64,000 bases of DNA from an uncultured Roseobacter sp. (GCF_947496515.1 NZ_CANMDB010000001.1:676161-740160), one strand, 5' to 3'; shown: positions 8,200-17,437, numbered from the stretch's first letter. Program-made: numbers and translations. Notes: generated from the letters alone by a model not told the origin.

Positions 8200-8926
8200 C
8201 GGCTGTCTGACGAAATGACCCGATGGTGCGCGGCTGACTGAGCCAATGACGCAGCGCCCGGGTTGTCTCTGCGGGTTGCTCCAAGGTCGGCAGATGACCT
8301 GACCCGTCCAGCACGACCAACTGCGCGTTGGGGATCAACTCGGCCATAAAGCTGTGCCGCTCCACCGGAAAAAGCGCATCCTGCGCACCGCAGAGCACCA
8401 AGGCAGGCACCTTGCATTGGCACAGTGTCCGTTGCTGATCACGCCGCCGCTGCAGGACACGCGACTGGCGCAGGAACACCTCCGCGCCCGACACCTCGGC
8501 CATATCCAGCATCAAGGCAGCCAGCTCCGGATCCAGCTCCAAACCGCCTGCGTAGCGCGGAATGATCTGATCCTGCATGATCTCCCGCAGCCTGCCGCTG
8601 CGCGCGGCCACGATCAATGGCTCGCGGGCCGCGGCAGCCTGGGGTGTCTCCGCATGAGGGTTCGTACCGATCAGCGCCAACCGTCTCACCCGGTCGGGCG
8701 CGCGGCGCATCAGCTCCATCGCGACCATGCCGCCAAGCCCCGCCCCCGCCAAGGCAAAGCGGGCTGGCAGTTGGTCGAGCAACCCTGACGCGATTTCCTC
8801 GATCCGCTCTCCTTGTGTGACGGGCGCGATCGTGACCGCGGTATCCGCCGACAGCTCAGCAATCTGCGGACCAAAAAGCCGCGCGTCGCACATGAGCCCG
8901 GGCAGTAGTACGAGTGGTTCGTTCAC
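8177..8926 (-). CDS. Alpha/beta hydrolase-fold protein lacking the nucleophile serine
   Basis: 249 residues from the GTG at 8926, which starts directly at the first strand, MNEPLVLLPGLMCDARL; longer in-frame starts upstream add atypical sequence. The fold is complete: oxyanion-region LLPGLMCD, a nucleophile elbow at about residues 61-66, acid loop CGAQDALFP and terminal His in DGSGHLPTLEQP. The elbow reads GAGLGG where G-x-S-x-G is expected, so the serine position (about 63) is Gly. Hydrolysis by the usual mechanism is therefore unlikely; it may be a binding protein or a decayed enzyme. The C-terminus is encoded inside an inverted repeat. Confidence 0.75.
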   Translation of the reverse strand: MNEPLVLLPGLMCDARLFGPQIAELSADTAVTIAPVTQGERIEEIASGLLDQLPARFALAGAGLGGMVAMELMRRAPDRVRRLALIGTNPHAETPQAAAAREPLIVAARSGRLREIMQDQIIPRYAGGLELDPELAALMLDMAEVSGAEVFLRQSRVLQRRRDQQRTLCQCKVPALVLCGAQDALFPVERHSFMAELIPNAQLVVLDGSGHLPTLEQPAETTRALRHWLSQPRTIGSFRQTAESIRPST

Positions 8927-9133
8927 CGGGAGTGCCTGTGAAAAAGGCTGCGTTCTGTCATATATCTTTTGCCCCCCGACTTCGCTCACCACAGCTTGAT
9001 CCGCCGGGGCCGCCACCACAAGCGCACGGCGCGACGCCCTATGGCAGGGGGGCGCTTTTGGGCAAATCACCGCCGATCCGCACGAGCGGCTGCACATTTG
9101 GTGACGGAAGCAAGCAGTCCGCATCCGCCACAG

Positions 9134-9766
9134 CTAGGGGTATGTGATGCCCTTGAACGCCGGAAAGTCGGTGTAGCGCGCGCGCCGGTCGGCGGGACCC
9201 TCGGCAGGATCACAGCCCGCACGCAGCAACATGCCCCGAGGCGCGATATAGCTGGAGATCGTGCGTAGCGGTGTAGGTCGCCATGTCAGGTTGAAGGCCG
9301 CGAGCTTGGGAAAGAACCACAGCTCCGAATAGGGCAGATGGTCGTGTATCCACCAGGCCAGATCGCGCCAGTCGCGGCCTGCGGCGTAGCGGTCGGCAAA
9401 CCAGGGGATCGCCAGCGAGGTGCCCGCGATGGCGTCCTCCCCCCTGCCCCGATCCCAGATGTGGCACTCAATCGGATTGTCGTTGGCGGCGCAGTTGAGC
9501 TTGTGCGTGTTGCCGTAGCCATTCAGTGTCGGCGAGCGGTAACCCGAGCGGATCGCCAGACGACCAAAGGTCTCCTCCAGCGGATCCAGCAGCTCTTCGC
9601 AGAGCCTGCGCCCGTTCTCGATGGCCAGATCCGGGTCAGGCGGCACATTAGGTACGCGGTGGATATTGCCGATCTCGGAGTAAAGGAAGTCCCGCATATA
9701 GAAGTGTCGAGACAGGCGCACGCGGCCCAGTGTCTCCAGGCTCCACATGGATTTGGGGCTACGCAT
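9134..9766 (-). CDS. Peptidase M15-like protein
   Basis: 210 residues. The central IRSGYRSPTLN followed by NTHKLNCAANDN resembles the S-x-x-R...H-x-x-G-x-A-x-D pattern of M15-type (D-Ala-D-Ala carboxypeptidase/hedgehog-like) zinc peptidases, with possible later ligands in WWIHDHLPYSELW. The spacing and the Ala/Asn in the metal motif are unusual, so peptidase activity is not certain. The ATG at 9766 overlaps the stop of the upstream VOC gene by 8 nt, suggesting coupled translation; an ATG at 9748 is an alternative. No signal peptide is obvious. Confidence 0.6.
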   Translation of the reverse strand: MRSPKSMWSLETLGRVRLSRHFYMRDFLYSEIGNIHRVPNVPPDPDLAIENGRRLCEELLDPLEETFGRLAIRSGYRSPTLNGYGNTHKLNCAANDNPIECHIWDRGRGEDAIAGTSLAIPWFADRYAAGRDWRDLAWWIHDHLPYSELWFFPKLAAFNLTWRPTPLRTISSYIAPRGMLLRAGCDPAEGPADRRARYTDFPAFKGITYP

Positions 9767-10187
9767 ACCCATTCCAGCGAAAGGCACCATCCTCCCGCAG
9801 CGGCGAATACGGGTTATGGGCAATCTCCCAGATGTGACCTTCTGGATCGGCGAAATACCCGTGGTGGCCGCCCCAGAACACATCCGTGGCAGGTTTGAGG
9901 ATCTGTGCGCCCGCAGCCTCCGCCCGTACGAGGATCGGCGCGACCTCCTCTTTCGTGCGCGTGTTGTAGCCGAAGGTCGACGCGCCAACCCCCAGTTCCG
10001 CGAGCATTAGCCCGATGTCGTCCGCCAGCTTCTCCAGCGGATAGAGCCCCAGCGTCTGCCCGATGAGATCATAGGCGATCACGCCGTCCTCGCTGGGCAC
10101 GCGCTCCCAGCCAAGCGCGTCATAGAAAGCGGATTGCTTGCCCATGTCGCGCGCACCGAGGGTGATCAGACTGATCCGCTGGTCCAT
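9759..10187 (-). CDS. VOC (glyoxalase/bleomycin resistance) family protein
   Basis: 142 residues with two beta-alpha-beta-beta-beta modules. It begins ISLITLGARDMGKQSAFYDALGW, typical of module 1, and ends with GGHHGYFADPEGHIWEIAHNP, the classic C-terminal VOC metal-ligand segment. Members are metal-dependent lyases, dioxygenases or resistance proteins; nothing fixes the reaction here. The start overlaps the stop of the upstream hydrolase gene by one base (TGATG), so the two are probably co-translated. Confidence 0.85.
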   Translation of the reverse strand: MDQRISLITLGARDMGKQSAFYDALGWERVPSEDGVIAYDLIGQTLGLYPLEKLADDIGLMLAELGVGASTFGYNTRTKEEVAPILVRAEAAGAQILKPATDVFWGGHHGYFADPEGHIWEIAHNPYSPLREDGAFRWNGYA

Positions 10188-10948
10188 CAGATGTCTCCTT
10201 CAGCGAGGGTGAGAATATCCGCCACCGCCTCTTCGATCAGGCCTAGACAAGGCCCGTCGGAAAAGCGGTGATCGGCGTCCTTGACCAGCGTCAACCGCAT
10301 GTCCTGGCAGGTCGCGTGATCGAGCAGGCGTAGTGCGGTTTCGGTGCTGACGGCAGTATCGGCGGTTCCCTGCAGGCAACGGACCGGAAATGGCAGGTCG
10401 AGCGGCGTGCGCAGCACCAGGTTCTCGCGCCCGTTCTCGATCATCCGGCGGGTGACGATATAGGGCTCCATGTAGTCCGACGGCAGCTCCACCTGACCGT
10501 CAGCCATGATCTGCGCGCGCTGCGCCTGCGTGAAGCTCGCCCAATAACCGTCTTCGGTAAAGTCGGGTGCCGCTGCGATGGTAACCATGCCCGCGATCCT
10601 TTCGGGGTGCCGCTTGCCCAACAACAGCGCCTGCCAACCGCCCATGGAGGAGCCCACCGGCAGCACCGGACCCTCGGTCAGCGCCTCGATCACTGCGGCG
10701 GTATCCTCGGCCCAGTCGCCGATGGCACCGCCCTCAAATGTGCCGGAAGACTGACCGTGGCCGGAGTAGTCGAACCTCAGAAACGCCCTGCCCTGCGCCT
10801 GAGCCCAGGCCTGCAGATGCAGCGCTTTCGTGCCCTCCATGTCGGATTTCAGCCCACCCAGAAAGACGATCCACGGCCCCTTTCCCGGGGAGCGGTGGTA
10901 GGCAAGGCGACGCCCCGCTGGCCCGTCGAAAAACTCTGGCTGGTGCAT
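10187..10948 (-). CDS. Alpha/beta hydrolase (ABHD10-like thioesterase/esterase family)
   Basis: 253 residues. FLGGLKSDMEGTKA forms the oxyanion region and the FDYSGHGQSSG loop follows. GSSMGG gives nucleophile Ser101, GTADTAVS the acid loop, and DADHRFSD the catalytic His. This arrangement resembles the ABHD10/palmitoyl-thioesterase-like group. It is the first of a minus-strand operon with the VOC and M15-like genes. Unlike the hydrolase at 8177, its catalytic triad is intact. Confidence 0.85.
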   Translation of the reverse strand: MHQPEFFDGPAGRRLAYHRSPGKGPWIVFLGGLKSDMEGTKALHLQAWAQAQGRAFLRFDYSGHGQSSGTFEGGAIGDWAEDTAAVIEALTEGPVLPVGSSMGGWQALLLGKRHPERIAGMVTIAAAPDFTEDGYWASFTQAQRAQIMADGQVELPSDYMEPYIVTRRMIENGRENLVLRTPLDLPFPVRCLQGTADTAVSTETALRLLDHATCQDMRLTLVKDADHRFSDGPCLGLIEEAVADILTLAEGDI

Positions 10949-11035
10949 GAAATTCCCCTGCTGACGCCGTGATCATGCGCGCAAGCCCGACGGCGGTGCA
11001 ATGCGAAAAAACACCACCCATTACGTTACCATATT

Positions 11036-11056
11036 GTCACGTGACTAATTAATCAC
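11036..11056. promoter_or_regulatory. Putative operator palindromes before the ArsR-SRPBCC gene
   Basis: A perfect 10-bp palindrome GTCACGTGAC (11036-11045) overlaps an imperfect 16-bp palindrome GTGACTAATTAATCAC (11041-11056). They end 13 nt before the ATG of an ArsR-type regulator, where an autoregulatory operator would be expected. The divergent hydrolase operon starts at 10948, so both directions could be affected. Confidence 0.45.
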
Positions 11057-11069
11057 CTATAAGAGGTTC

Positions 11070-11828
11070 ATGGATTCGATCTTCAAAGCCCTCGCCGATC
11101 CGGCCCGCCGCACACTGCTCGACAGTTTGCGCGCCAAACCGGGGCAAAGCCTGCAGGATCTGCAGGGACAGCTGGAGATGACGCGCTTTGGCGTGATGAA
11201 GCATCTCGGCGTGCTGGAGGAGGCGAAGCTGATCGTCACCCATAAAAAGGGCCGGTTCAAATACCACTACCTCAACGCCCTGCCCCTGCAGGAAGCCATT
11301 GACCGCTGGGTGGAGCCGCTGCTCCAGCAACCGGCGGCACGAGCGGTGATCAACCTCAAAACCCAGCTTGAAGGAGCAACGACCATGACCAAACCCGATT
11401 TCATGATGCAGACGTTTATCCATTGTACCCAGGATGCCCTGTGGCACGCGCTGACCGACGCGGAGGCCAACGCCGCCTTCAATTTCGTCGCCAACAGCTG
11501 CGAGCGGGAGGGCAACAAGCTCACTCTCAAATTCGACGACGGCCGCCCGATGCTGATCCTGACGGAGACCAAACTGACCCCCAAAACCCGGATCGAGAGC
11601 ACGTTCGAGCCGCATTGGGCCGGACCGGATGTCGATCTGCCGCCATCGCGTTTCGTCTACATGATTGAACCTCAGGGCGATAACTGCCTGCTGACGCTGG
11701 AGCATTACGACATTCCGGCAGGTCAGGAAGGCGTGGCCGACGGATGGCACCGCACACTGGCGGGGCTCAAGACCTGGCTGGAAACGGGACAGACCGTCAA
11801 GTTTCAACACGCCACGGAGGAGGCCTGA
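11070..11828 (+). CDS. ArsR-type HTH regulator fused to an SRPBCC/AHSA1 domain
   Basis: 252 residues. Residues 1-100 are a winged helix of ArsR type (SIFKALADPARRTLLDSL, then LEMTRFGVMKHLGVLEEAKL). Residues 106-240 form an AHSA1/START-like domain (FIHCTQDALWHALTD through HRTLAGLKTWLE). Such pairs usually exist as adjacent genes where the regulator controls the AHSA1 gene; here they are fused. AAGGAG at 11371-11376 lies 8 nt before an in-frame ATG at 11385, exactly at the start of the SRPBCC domain, so that domain may also be made alone. Ligand unknown. Confidence 0.85.
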   Translation: MDSIFKALADPARRTLLDSLRAKPGQSLQDLQGQLEMTRFGVMKHLGVLEEAKLIVTHKKGRFKYHYLNALPLQEAIDRWVEPLLQQPAARAVINLKTQLEGATTMTKPDFMMQTFIHCTQDALWHALTDAEANAAFNFVANSCEREGNKLTLKFDDGRPMLILTETKLTPKTRIESTFEPHWAGPDVDLPPSRFVYMIEPQGDNCLLTLEHYDIPAGQEGVADGWHRTLAGLKTWLETGQTVKFQHATEEA

Positions 11829-11831
11829 GCC

Positions 11832-12248
11832 ATGGAGACCGCTGGCCTTTCAACCGAACTGGGCATCGTGGTCATGCTGGCGGTGATCGCCGCATCCCTG
11901 TGGATCCCGTATATCGTGGGGGTGAACATGCACCCGCAAGAGGGCGTGGATGATTTTGCCCGCCCGCCCGCGCTCAGCGGATTTCCCGACTGGGTTCACA
12001 GGGCGCACCGCGCGCATCTCAATTTGTTGGAGCAACTGCTGCCCTTCGCGATCCTGATTTTGATCGTGGACAAGCTGTACGGCTATTCCGCCCTGACGTT
12101 CTGGACTGCGATCGCCTTCTTTTGGCTGCGCATTGGACATGGCATCGGGATGATCAGCGGGATCGCACGCTTTCCCCTGCGGCCGATCCTCTTCACCGGA
12201 GGATGGCTCTGCTGCCTGCTGATGGCCTACGCAGCTTTCACCGCTTGA
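11832..12248 (+). CDS. MAPEG family membrane protein
   Basis: 138 residues with four predicted transmembrane helices. The RAHRAHLNLLEQLLPFAIL segment matches the core E-N/L-x-P motif of MAPEG proteins (microsomal glutathione transferase/leukotriene synthase type), followed by FWLRIGHGIGMISGI. Bacterial members are membrane glutathione-dependent detoxifying enzymes or of unknown role. It starts 3 nt after the ArsR-SRPBCC stop and is probably co-transcribed with it. Confidence 0.85.
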   Translation: METAGLSTELGIVVMLAVIAASLWIPYIVGVNMHPQEGVDDFARPPALSGFPDWVHRAHRAHLNLLEQLLPFAILILIVDKLYGYSALTFWTAIAFFWLRIGHGIGMISGIARFPLRPILFTGGWLCCLLMAYAAFTA

Positions 12249-12275
12249 AAGCTGCCCTGACCGGTCCGGAAACGC

Positions 12276-12521
12276 TCAGCCGCTGACGTAGGGCTTGGCA
12301 CCGGGCCGGTAAAAGATCTTTTGGTTATGGAGCCGACCCAGCAGCTCTTCGGTCTCGCGCTGATCTTGTTCAATCACCGAAATGGATGGCAGATCTGCAG
12401 GATCCTGATCCGACAAGGCGCGCCGCATCTTGCAAAGCTCCCGGCCCCGCGCGCGCAGCGCTTCTTCAATCAGGTCAACATCTGCAATGCTCAGCTCGAA
12501 TGTGCGGTTGAATCGGGGCAT
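12276..12521 (-). CDS. Small hypothetical protein, 81 aa
   Basis: Soluble, charged and helical, starting MPRFNRTFELSIADVDLIEEALRAR. The pattern of a short N-terminal strand followed by two long helices is like small conserved proteins common in Rhodobacteraceae. Two cysteines or fewer, no signal peptide, no recognised domain. It converges with the MAPEG gene. Function unknown. Confidence 0.6.
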   Translation of the reverse strand: MPRFNRTFELSIADVDLIEEALRARGRELCKMRRALSDQDPADLPSISVIEQDQRETEELLGRLHNQKIFYRPGAKPYVSG

Positions 12522-12713
12522 CTGCGGTCCTTTTCGCCTGGGTTTCTTATCGGAAACTATGTCGGATTTAACACCTCAGATGCCGTAGTCAACGTATTCT
12601 TCGGCATACCGAGACACTGCATGCTTGACAGCGGGGCAGACGACGCGCATCCAGCGGTCACATACCCGCAACCGGGCGTCTCGTAGGCGCCAAACTGACG
12701 AGGAGCGCCCGCG

Positions 12714-14672
12714 ATGGCCCCCAAAGACAGCATGATCTCCCTGACATTTCCCGACGGCAACGCGCGCAGCTTTGAGGCAGGCGTCACACCCGGAGACGTG
12801 GCGGCGAGCATTTCAACCTCGCTGCGGAAAAAGGCGATTTCCGCCACTGTGGACGGTGCCCATTGGGATCTTGCATGGCCCATTGAGAGCGATGTCAGCA
12901 TCGCCATCCACACCATGGCCGATGAAGCACAGGCAAATGAGCTGGTGCGCCACGATCTTGCCCACATCATGGCCCGTGCGGTGCAGGAGATCTGGCCCGA
13001 CACAAAGGTAACCATTGGCCCGGTGATCAAGGACGGCTGGTACTATGATTTCGACCGGGCCGAACCTTTCACCCCCGAAGACCTCGGCCTTATCGAAAAG
13101 AAGATGAAAGAGATCATCAACAAGCGCGACCCTGTCCGCACCGAGGTCTGGCCGCGCGACAAGGCGATTGCCCACTACGAAGCGAGCGGTGAGCCCTACA
13201 AGGTCGAACTGATTGAGGCGATCCCCGGCGACGAGCCTCTGCGCATGTACTGGCACGGCGACTGGCAGGATCTGTGCCGCGGCCCGCATCTGCAGCACAC
13301 CGGGCAGGTGCCGGGCGATGCGTTCAAACTGATGTCCATCGCGGGTGCCTACTGGCGCGGCGATTCGAACCGCGCGATGCTGCAACGGATCTACGGTGTC
13401 GCCTTCACGGCCAAGGAAAAGCTGCGCGCGCATCTCAATATGCTGGAGGAGGCCGCCAAGCGCGACCACCGCAAGCTGGGGCGCGAGATGAACCTCTTTC
13501 ACATGCAGGAGGAAGCGCCCGGTCAGGTCTTCTGGCACCCCAACGGCTGGTCGATCTACACCGAGTTGCAGGACTACATGCGCCGCAAGCAACGCGCTGC
13601 GGGCTATCACGAGGTGAACACACCGCAGGTGGTCAACCGCAAGCTCTGGGAAGCCTCCGGCCACTGGGACAAGTACCAGGAGCATATGTTCGTCGTCGAA
13701 GTCGAAGAGGAACATGCGGCGCAAAAGTCGATCAATGCCCTGAAGCCGATGAACTGCCCTTGCCACGTGCAGATCTTTAACCAGGGGCTCAAATCCTACC
13801 GCGATCTGCCGCTGCGCCTGGCGGAGTTCGGCTCCTGCAACCGGTACGAGCCCTCGGGCGCGCTACACGGCATCATGCGGGTGCGCGGGTTCACTCAGGA
13901 TGATGGCCATATCTTCTGCCGCGAGGACCAGATCGAGGCGGAATGCGCGGCTTTCATCACCTACCTGTCATCCGTCTACAAAGATCTGGGGTTCGAGGAC
14001 TTCGAGATCATGTTCGCGACCCGCCCCGAAAAGCGGGTGGGCAGCGAGGAAAGCTGGGATCATGTGGAGGCCGCGCTGGAAAACGCGATCAAAGCCACCG
14101 GGCATCCCTATACGCTGGACGCTGGCGAGGGGGCATTCTACGGCCCGAAGCTTGATTTCAAGCTGACCGACGCCATCGGTCGCGAATGGCAGTGCGGCAC
14201 CTTTCAGGTAGACCCGAACCTGCCTGAACGCCTGGACGCCACCTATATTGCCGAGGATGGCGCCAAGCACCGGCCCTATATGCTGCATCGGGCGTGCCTG
14301 GGCTCCTTCGAACGCTTCATTGGCATTCTGATCGAAAACTCTGCTGGCAAGCTGCCTTTCTGGCTGGCACCGCGGCAGGTGGTCGTGGCCTCCATCATCT
14401 CGGATGCGGACCCCTATGTGCAGGAGGTCGTGGAGACACTGCGCGCCGCAGGTGTTCGGGCGGAGGCCGATGTGCGCAATGAAAAGATCAACTATAAGGT
14501 GCGCGAACATTCTGTCGCCAAGGTCCCGGTGATCCTCGCCGTCGGTGCCCGCGAAGTCGAAGAGCGCACGGTCACCCTGCGCCGTCTGGGAGAAAAGCAG
14601 ACCCGCGTCAGCCCGCTGGCGGAGGTTACAGACCTGCTGAGCCGTGACGCGACCCCGCCGGATCTGTTGTAA
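12714..14672 (+). CDS. thrS: Threonine--tRNA ligase
   Basis: 652 residues, full length. Order of domains: TGS (about 5-65), editing domain with [12 protein letters not shown] and the conserved cysteine in DLCRGPHL, class II catalytic core with [10 protein letters not shown] (zinc cysteine), motif 2 [19 protein letters not shown] and motif 3 [19 protein letters not shown], then an anticodon-binding domain. It charges tRNA-Thr and is cytoplasmic. GAGGAGCG precedes the ATG. A GC hairpin without a U-run follows the stop at about 14691-14713. Confidence 0.97.
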   Translation: MAPKDSMISLTFPDGNARSFEAGVTPGDVAASISTSLRKKAISATVDGAHWDLAWPIESDVSIAIHTMADEAQANELVRHDLAHIMARAVQEIWPDTKVTIGPVIKDGWYYDFDRAEPFTPEDLGLIEKKMKEIINKRDPVRTEVWPRDKAIAHYEASGEPYKVELIEAIPGDEPLRMYWHGDWQDLCRGPHLQHTGQVPGDAFKLMSIAGAYWRGDSNRAMLQRIYGVAFTAKEKLRAHLNMLEEAAKRDHRKLGREMNLFHMQEEAPGQVFWHPNGWSIYTELQDYMRRKQRAAGYHEVNTPQVVNRKLWEASGHWDKYQEHMFVVEVEEEHAAQKSINALKPMNCPCHVQIFNQGLKSYRDLPLRLAEFGSCNRYEPSGALHGIMRVRGFTQDDGHIFCREDQIEAECAAFITYLSSVYKDLGFEDFEIMFATRPEKRVGSEESWDHVEAALENAIKATGHPYTLDAGEGAFYGPKLDFKLTDAIGREWQCGTFQVDPNLPERLDATYIAEDGAKHRPYMLHRACLGSFERFIGILIENSAGKLPFWLAPRQVVVASIISDADPYVQEVVETLRAAGVRAEADVRNEKINYKVREHSVAKVPVILAVGAREVEERTVTLRRLGEKQTRVSPLAEVTDLLSRDATPPDLL

Positions 14673-14876
14673 CATTTCGCGATCAAGTTTCGGTCGCGCC
14701 ACCGTGGCGCGGCCAAAACTGTAACAATTGCCACATGTCAGCGGCCAACGGTCACCGGCGCACTGGTTTTTGCTGACGCCTGCGTGAGGCACATCCTCGT
14801 GAGTAGATTGTTAAGCGAACACGCGATAGTTTGGCATCGTCACTGACCGACAGGTCGTAAACTCAGGGAAGAAACC

Positions 14877-15179
14877 ATGTCCAACACCATGAAAACAGTC
14901 GCAATTGCCAGCGCCGTCGCCGCCGCCATGACCGCTCAGGTCACCACCGCGCAGGCCGCCTCGAAAGAGAAATGCTATGGCGTGTCGCTGGCCGGTGCCA
15001 ATGATTGCGCCGCGGGCCCTGGCACGACCTGCGCTGGCACCTCCACCGTCGACTACCAGGGCAACGCCTGGACGCTCGTGGACGCGGGCACCTGCACTGA
15101 GATCGAACTGCCCGCCATGGCAGATGGCACAGCACGCGAAGGCTCGCTCGAAGAGCTGGAGCGCGACCTGCCCGCCTAA
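14877..15179 (+). CDS. bufA: Bufferin-type RiPP precursor (DUF2282 family)
   Basis: 100 residues. A signal peptide (1-27, ending TTAQA) is followed by a core with four cysteines at 33, 44, 52 and 73 ([27 protein letters not shown]) and an acidic tail. This is the DUF2282 pattern of bufferin-1 precursors, whose cysteines are modified by a DUF692 iron oxidase and which help bind excess metal, notably copper, in the periplasm. The gene is followed by bufB, bufC and a DoxX gene, the known operon order. AGGGAAG lies 5 nt upstream of the ATG. Metal specificity here is inference. Confidence 0.88.
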   Translation: MSNTMKTVAIASAVAAAMTAQVTTAQAASKEKCYGVSLAGANDCAAGPGTTCAGTSTVDYQGNAWTLVDAGTCTEIELPAMADGTAREGSLEELERDLPA

Positions 15180-15202
15180 GGCACGAACGCGCTTGAACAA
15201 CT

Positions 15203-15233
15203 GGCCCGGCGTCACGCGCGCCGGGCCGCTTTT
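15203..15233 (+). terminator. Hairpin terminator/attenuator between bufA and bufB
   Basis: A perfect 9-bp GC stem (GGCCCGGCG / CGCCGGGCC) with a 7-nt loop is followed by GCTTTTG. It starts 23 nt after the bufA stop and lies 30 nt before bufB. Partial termination here would make more precursor than modifying enzyme. Confidence 0.7.
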
Positions 15234-15263
15234 GACCACCGTAAATGAGGCCCGAGGGTCGCC

Positions 15264-16118
15264 ATGCTGGACACCGCTTCTCGCTTTTCGGATCTGCCCG
15301 CAGCCCCGGGTGTTGGCTACAAAGCCCAACACTTCGATGCGATATGCAAAGATGCCGGACCGGTTGCCTGGATCGAGGTCCATGCGGAGAATTACATGGG
15401 TGCCGGTGGCCGCCCTCTCGCTCAGCTGCGCGCACTGTCAGAGCGGTTTGCCCTGTCCATCCACGGCGTAGGGCTGAGCATCGGTGGCGAGGAACCCCTC
15501 GATCCCGATCACCTCGCACGTCTGCAGCACCTTCTGAAATGGTCGCAACCCGCCAGCTTTTCCGAACATCTCGCCTGGTCCACGCACGGTGCGGAGTTTC
15601 TCAACGATCTTCTGCCATTGCCCTATACGAACGACACGCTCTCCCGGGTCGCCAACCACATAGACGAGGTGCAGGAGCGCTTGCAGCGCCCCATGCTGCT
15701 GGAGAACCCGTCCAGCTATCTGGCCTTTGCGGAAAGCACCTGGAGCGAGACGGATTTCCTCGCGGAACTGGTCCGGCGCACGGGCTGCGGGCTGCTGCTT
15801 GACGTCAACAACGTCTTTATTTCGGCGACCAATCTGGGGCTCTCCGCACAGGCCTACCTCGATGCCTTCCCGCTGCACGCGGTGGGCGAGATCCACGTGG
15901 GCGGTCACGATGCCCAGACGGATGATCACGGTGCGCCCTTGCTGATCGACAGCCACGGCAAACCCGTCATCGACCCGGTGTGGGCGCTGCTGGACCGTGT
16001 GCTGGCGCGGGGTGGCCCCCGGCCTGTGCTGGTTGAATGGGACACGGACGTGCCCGACTGGTCCGTGTTGCGCGCCGAAGCGGAGCGCGCGGCCACGGCG
16101 CTTGCACTCGTCACATGA
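15264..16118 (+). CDS. bufB: DUF692 multinuclear non-haem iron oxidase (MNIO), bufferin maturase
   Basis: 284 residues forming a TIM-barrel-like DUF692 protein. The metal-ligand segments are all present: [57 protein letters not shown] and a later [12 protein letters not shown]. Enzymes of this family use two or three irons to convert cysteine residues of a partner peptide to thiooxazole or oxazolone-type groups. Its partner is the upstream DUF2282 peptide, and its ATGA overlap with bufC indicates coupled translation with the recognition protein. Confidence 0.92.
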   Translation: MLDTASRFSDLPAAPGVGYKAQHFDAICKDAGPVAWIEVHAENYMGAGGRPLAQLRALSERFALSIHGVGLSIGGEEPLDPDHLARLQHLLKWSQPASFSEHLAWSTHGAEFLNDLLPLPYTNDTLSRVANHIDEVQERLQRPMLLENPSSYLAFAESTWSETDFLAELVRRTGCGLLLDVNNVFISATNLGLSAQAYLDAFPLHAVGEIHVGGHDAQTDDHGAPLLIDSHGKPVIDPVWALLDRVLARGGPRPVLVEWDTDVPDWSVLRAEAERAATALALVT

Positions 16119-16870
16119 CCGTCTCTCAGGCCCGGTTCCGCGAAGCTGTGCTCGACCCGGCAGCGGCTGTACCGCCCGGTCTGCAGGATGGCCAGCGCGC
16201 CCCCGCCGGCAACCGGTTTTCCGTCTACCGCAACAATGTCATCGTCTCGCTGACAGAGGCGCTGCAGACTGCGTTCCCTCTGGTTGCCAAGTTGGTGGGC
16301 GGCGACAGATTTTCCCGTCTTGCCGCCGTCTACGTCCGTGAGCACCCGCCGAAATCACCGCTGATGATGCACTACGGTGTCGATTTTCCGGCATTTCTGG
16401 AAGGGTTCGCGCCGCTTCAACATATCGGCTATCTGCCCGACTGCGCCAGGCTCGATCTGCTGATCCGCCAGTCCTATCATGCAGCGGATGCCCCCCCGGT
16501 TCCCGCCGAGCGGTTGCAATGTGCCCCGGAGGATCTGGTAACCCTACGGCTGTCGCTGGCGCCCGCGGTACGCATTCTGCGCTCGCCCTGGCCCGTCCAT
16601 GATATCTGGCGCATGAACACCCAAGAGGGCGCGCCCAAGCCCCGCCCCGTGGCGCAGGATGTGATGATCGCACGCCCAGGCTTCGACCCCGCACCCTGGC
16701 TTCTGCCGCCCGGCGGAGCGTGCTGGCTCGACTGCCTGGGGCGCGGGCTGACCCTTGGTGAGGCACATGAAGCTGCCCTCGCCGAGACCGCTGATTTCGA
16801 TCTTGCCGCGGTGCTGACACTGGCGCTGCAATCGGGTGCGCTGACGGATCCCACAACAAAGGACGGTTGA
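16115..16870 (+). CDS. bufC: BufC-type partner protein (DUF2063, RiPP recognition)
   Basis: 251 residues starting at the ATG that overlaps the bufB stop. The N-terminal 90 residues ([52 protein letters not shown]) are the DUF2063 domain, once called a putative DNA-binding domain and now known as the HvfC/BufC N-terminal domain. It is thought to present the precursor peptide to the MNIO. The C-terminal part is variable. Next gene starts immediately after its stop. Confidence 0.88.
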   Translation: MTVSQARFREAVLDPAAAVPPGLQDGQRAPAGNRFSVYRNNVIVSLTEALQTAFPLVAKLVGGDRFSRLAAVYVREHPPKSPLMMHYGVDFPAFLEGFAPLQHIGYLPDCARLDLLIRQSYHAADAPPVPAERLQCAPEDLVTLRLSLAPAVRILRSPWPVHDIWRMNTQEGAPKPRPVAQDVMIARPGFDPAPWLLPPGGACWLDCLGRGLTLGEAHEAALAETADFDLAAVLTLALQSGALTDPTTKDG

Positions 16871-17422
16871 ATGATTTCTCTTTATGCGTCGGTCACGGAC
16901 CGGCTGTCGCGTGCCGACTGGCTGCTGAGCACGGTGGCGCGGCTGGTCTTCGCGGGGACCCTGCTGATGTACTTCTGGGTCTCCGGCATGACCAAACTGG
17001 GCGACGGTCTGGCAGGGCTTTTTCAGCCCTCCGACGGCGCCTATGTGCAGATCTTTCCCCGCGCGATGGAGGCTGTGACCTATGATTCCAGCCAGCTGTC
17101 GCTGTTTCATTTGGCCGTGGTCGTCGCCGGGACATGGGCGGAGTTTATTCTGCCCGCACTCATCGTTCTGGGCCTGCTGACGCGGCTCTCCGCTCTCGGC
17201 ATGATAGGTTTCATCATCGTGCAATCGCTGACCGATCTGATCGGCCACGGCGGCTTGGCCCACCCTGAAACCGTGGGCGCCTGGTTTGACCGCTTTCCAG
17301 ACAGCGCCATTCTGGATCAGCGCAGTTTCTGGATCTTGTTGCTGATCATCCTCGTGGTCAAAGGTGCAGGCCCCCTCTCGCTTGACGCGGCCTTGGGGAA
17401 AAAGCGCCCGGCGGAGGCATAA
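16871..17422 (+). CDS. DoxX family membrane protein of the bufferin operon
   Basis: 183 residues with four predicted membrane helices. LVFAGTLLMYFWVSGMTKLGDG and GTWAEFILPALIVLGLLTRLSALG match DoxX-family proteins that accompany bufBC genes. The ATG directly abuts the bufC stop (TGA-ATG), making it the last gene of the operon. Its role is unknown; membrane redox or quinone-linked function has been proposed for the family. Converges with the ArsC-like gene 15 nt away. Confidence 0.82.
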   Translation: MISLYASVTDRLSRADWLLSTVARLVFAGTLLMYFWVSGMTKLGDGLAGLFQPSDGAYVQIFPRAMEAVTYDSSQLSLFHLAVVVAGTWAEFILPALIVLGLLTRLSALGMIGFIIVQSLTDLIGHGGLAHPETVGAWFDRFPDSAILDQRSFWILLLIILVVKGAGPLSLDAALGKKRPAEA

Positions 17423-17437
17423 GCCGCCAATCCCTTC

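Noticed and set aside
8927..9124. Longer form of the minus-strand hydrolase with 66 extra residues
   Set aside because: The extra part is Arg/Cys/Ser-rich, not protein-like, and the fold starts at residue 1 of the shorter form.
14691..14713. Hairpin after thrS as an intrinsic terminator
   Set aside because: The stem is strong but no T-run follows on the plus strand.
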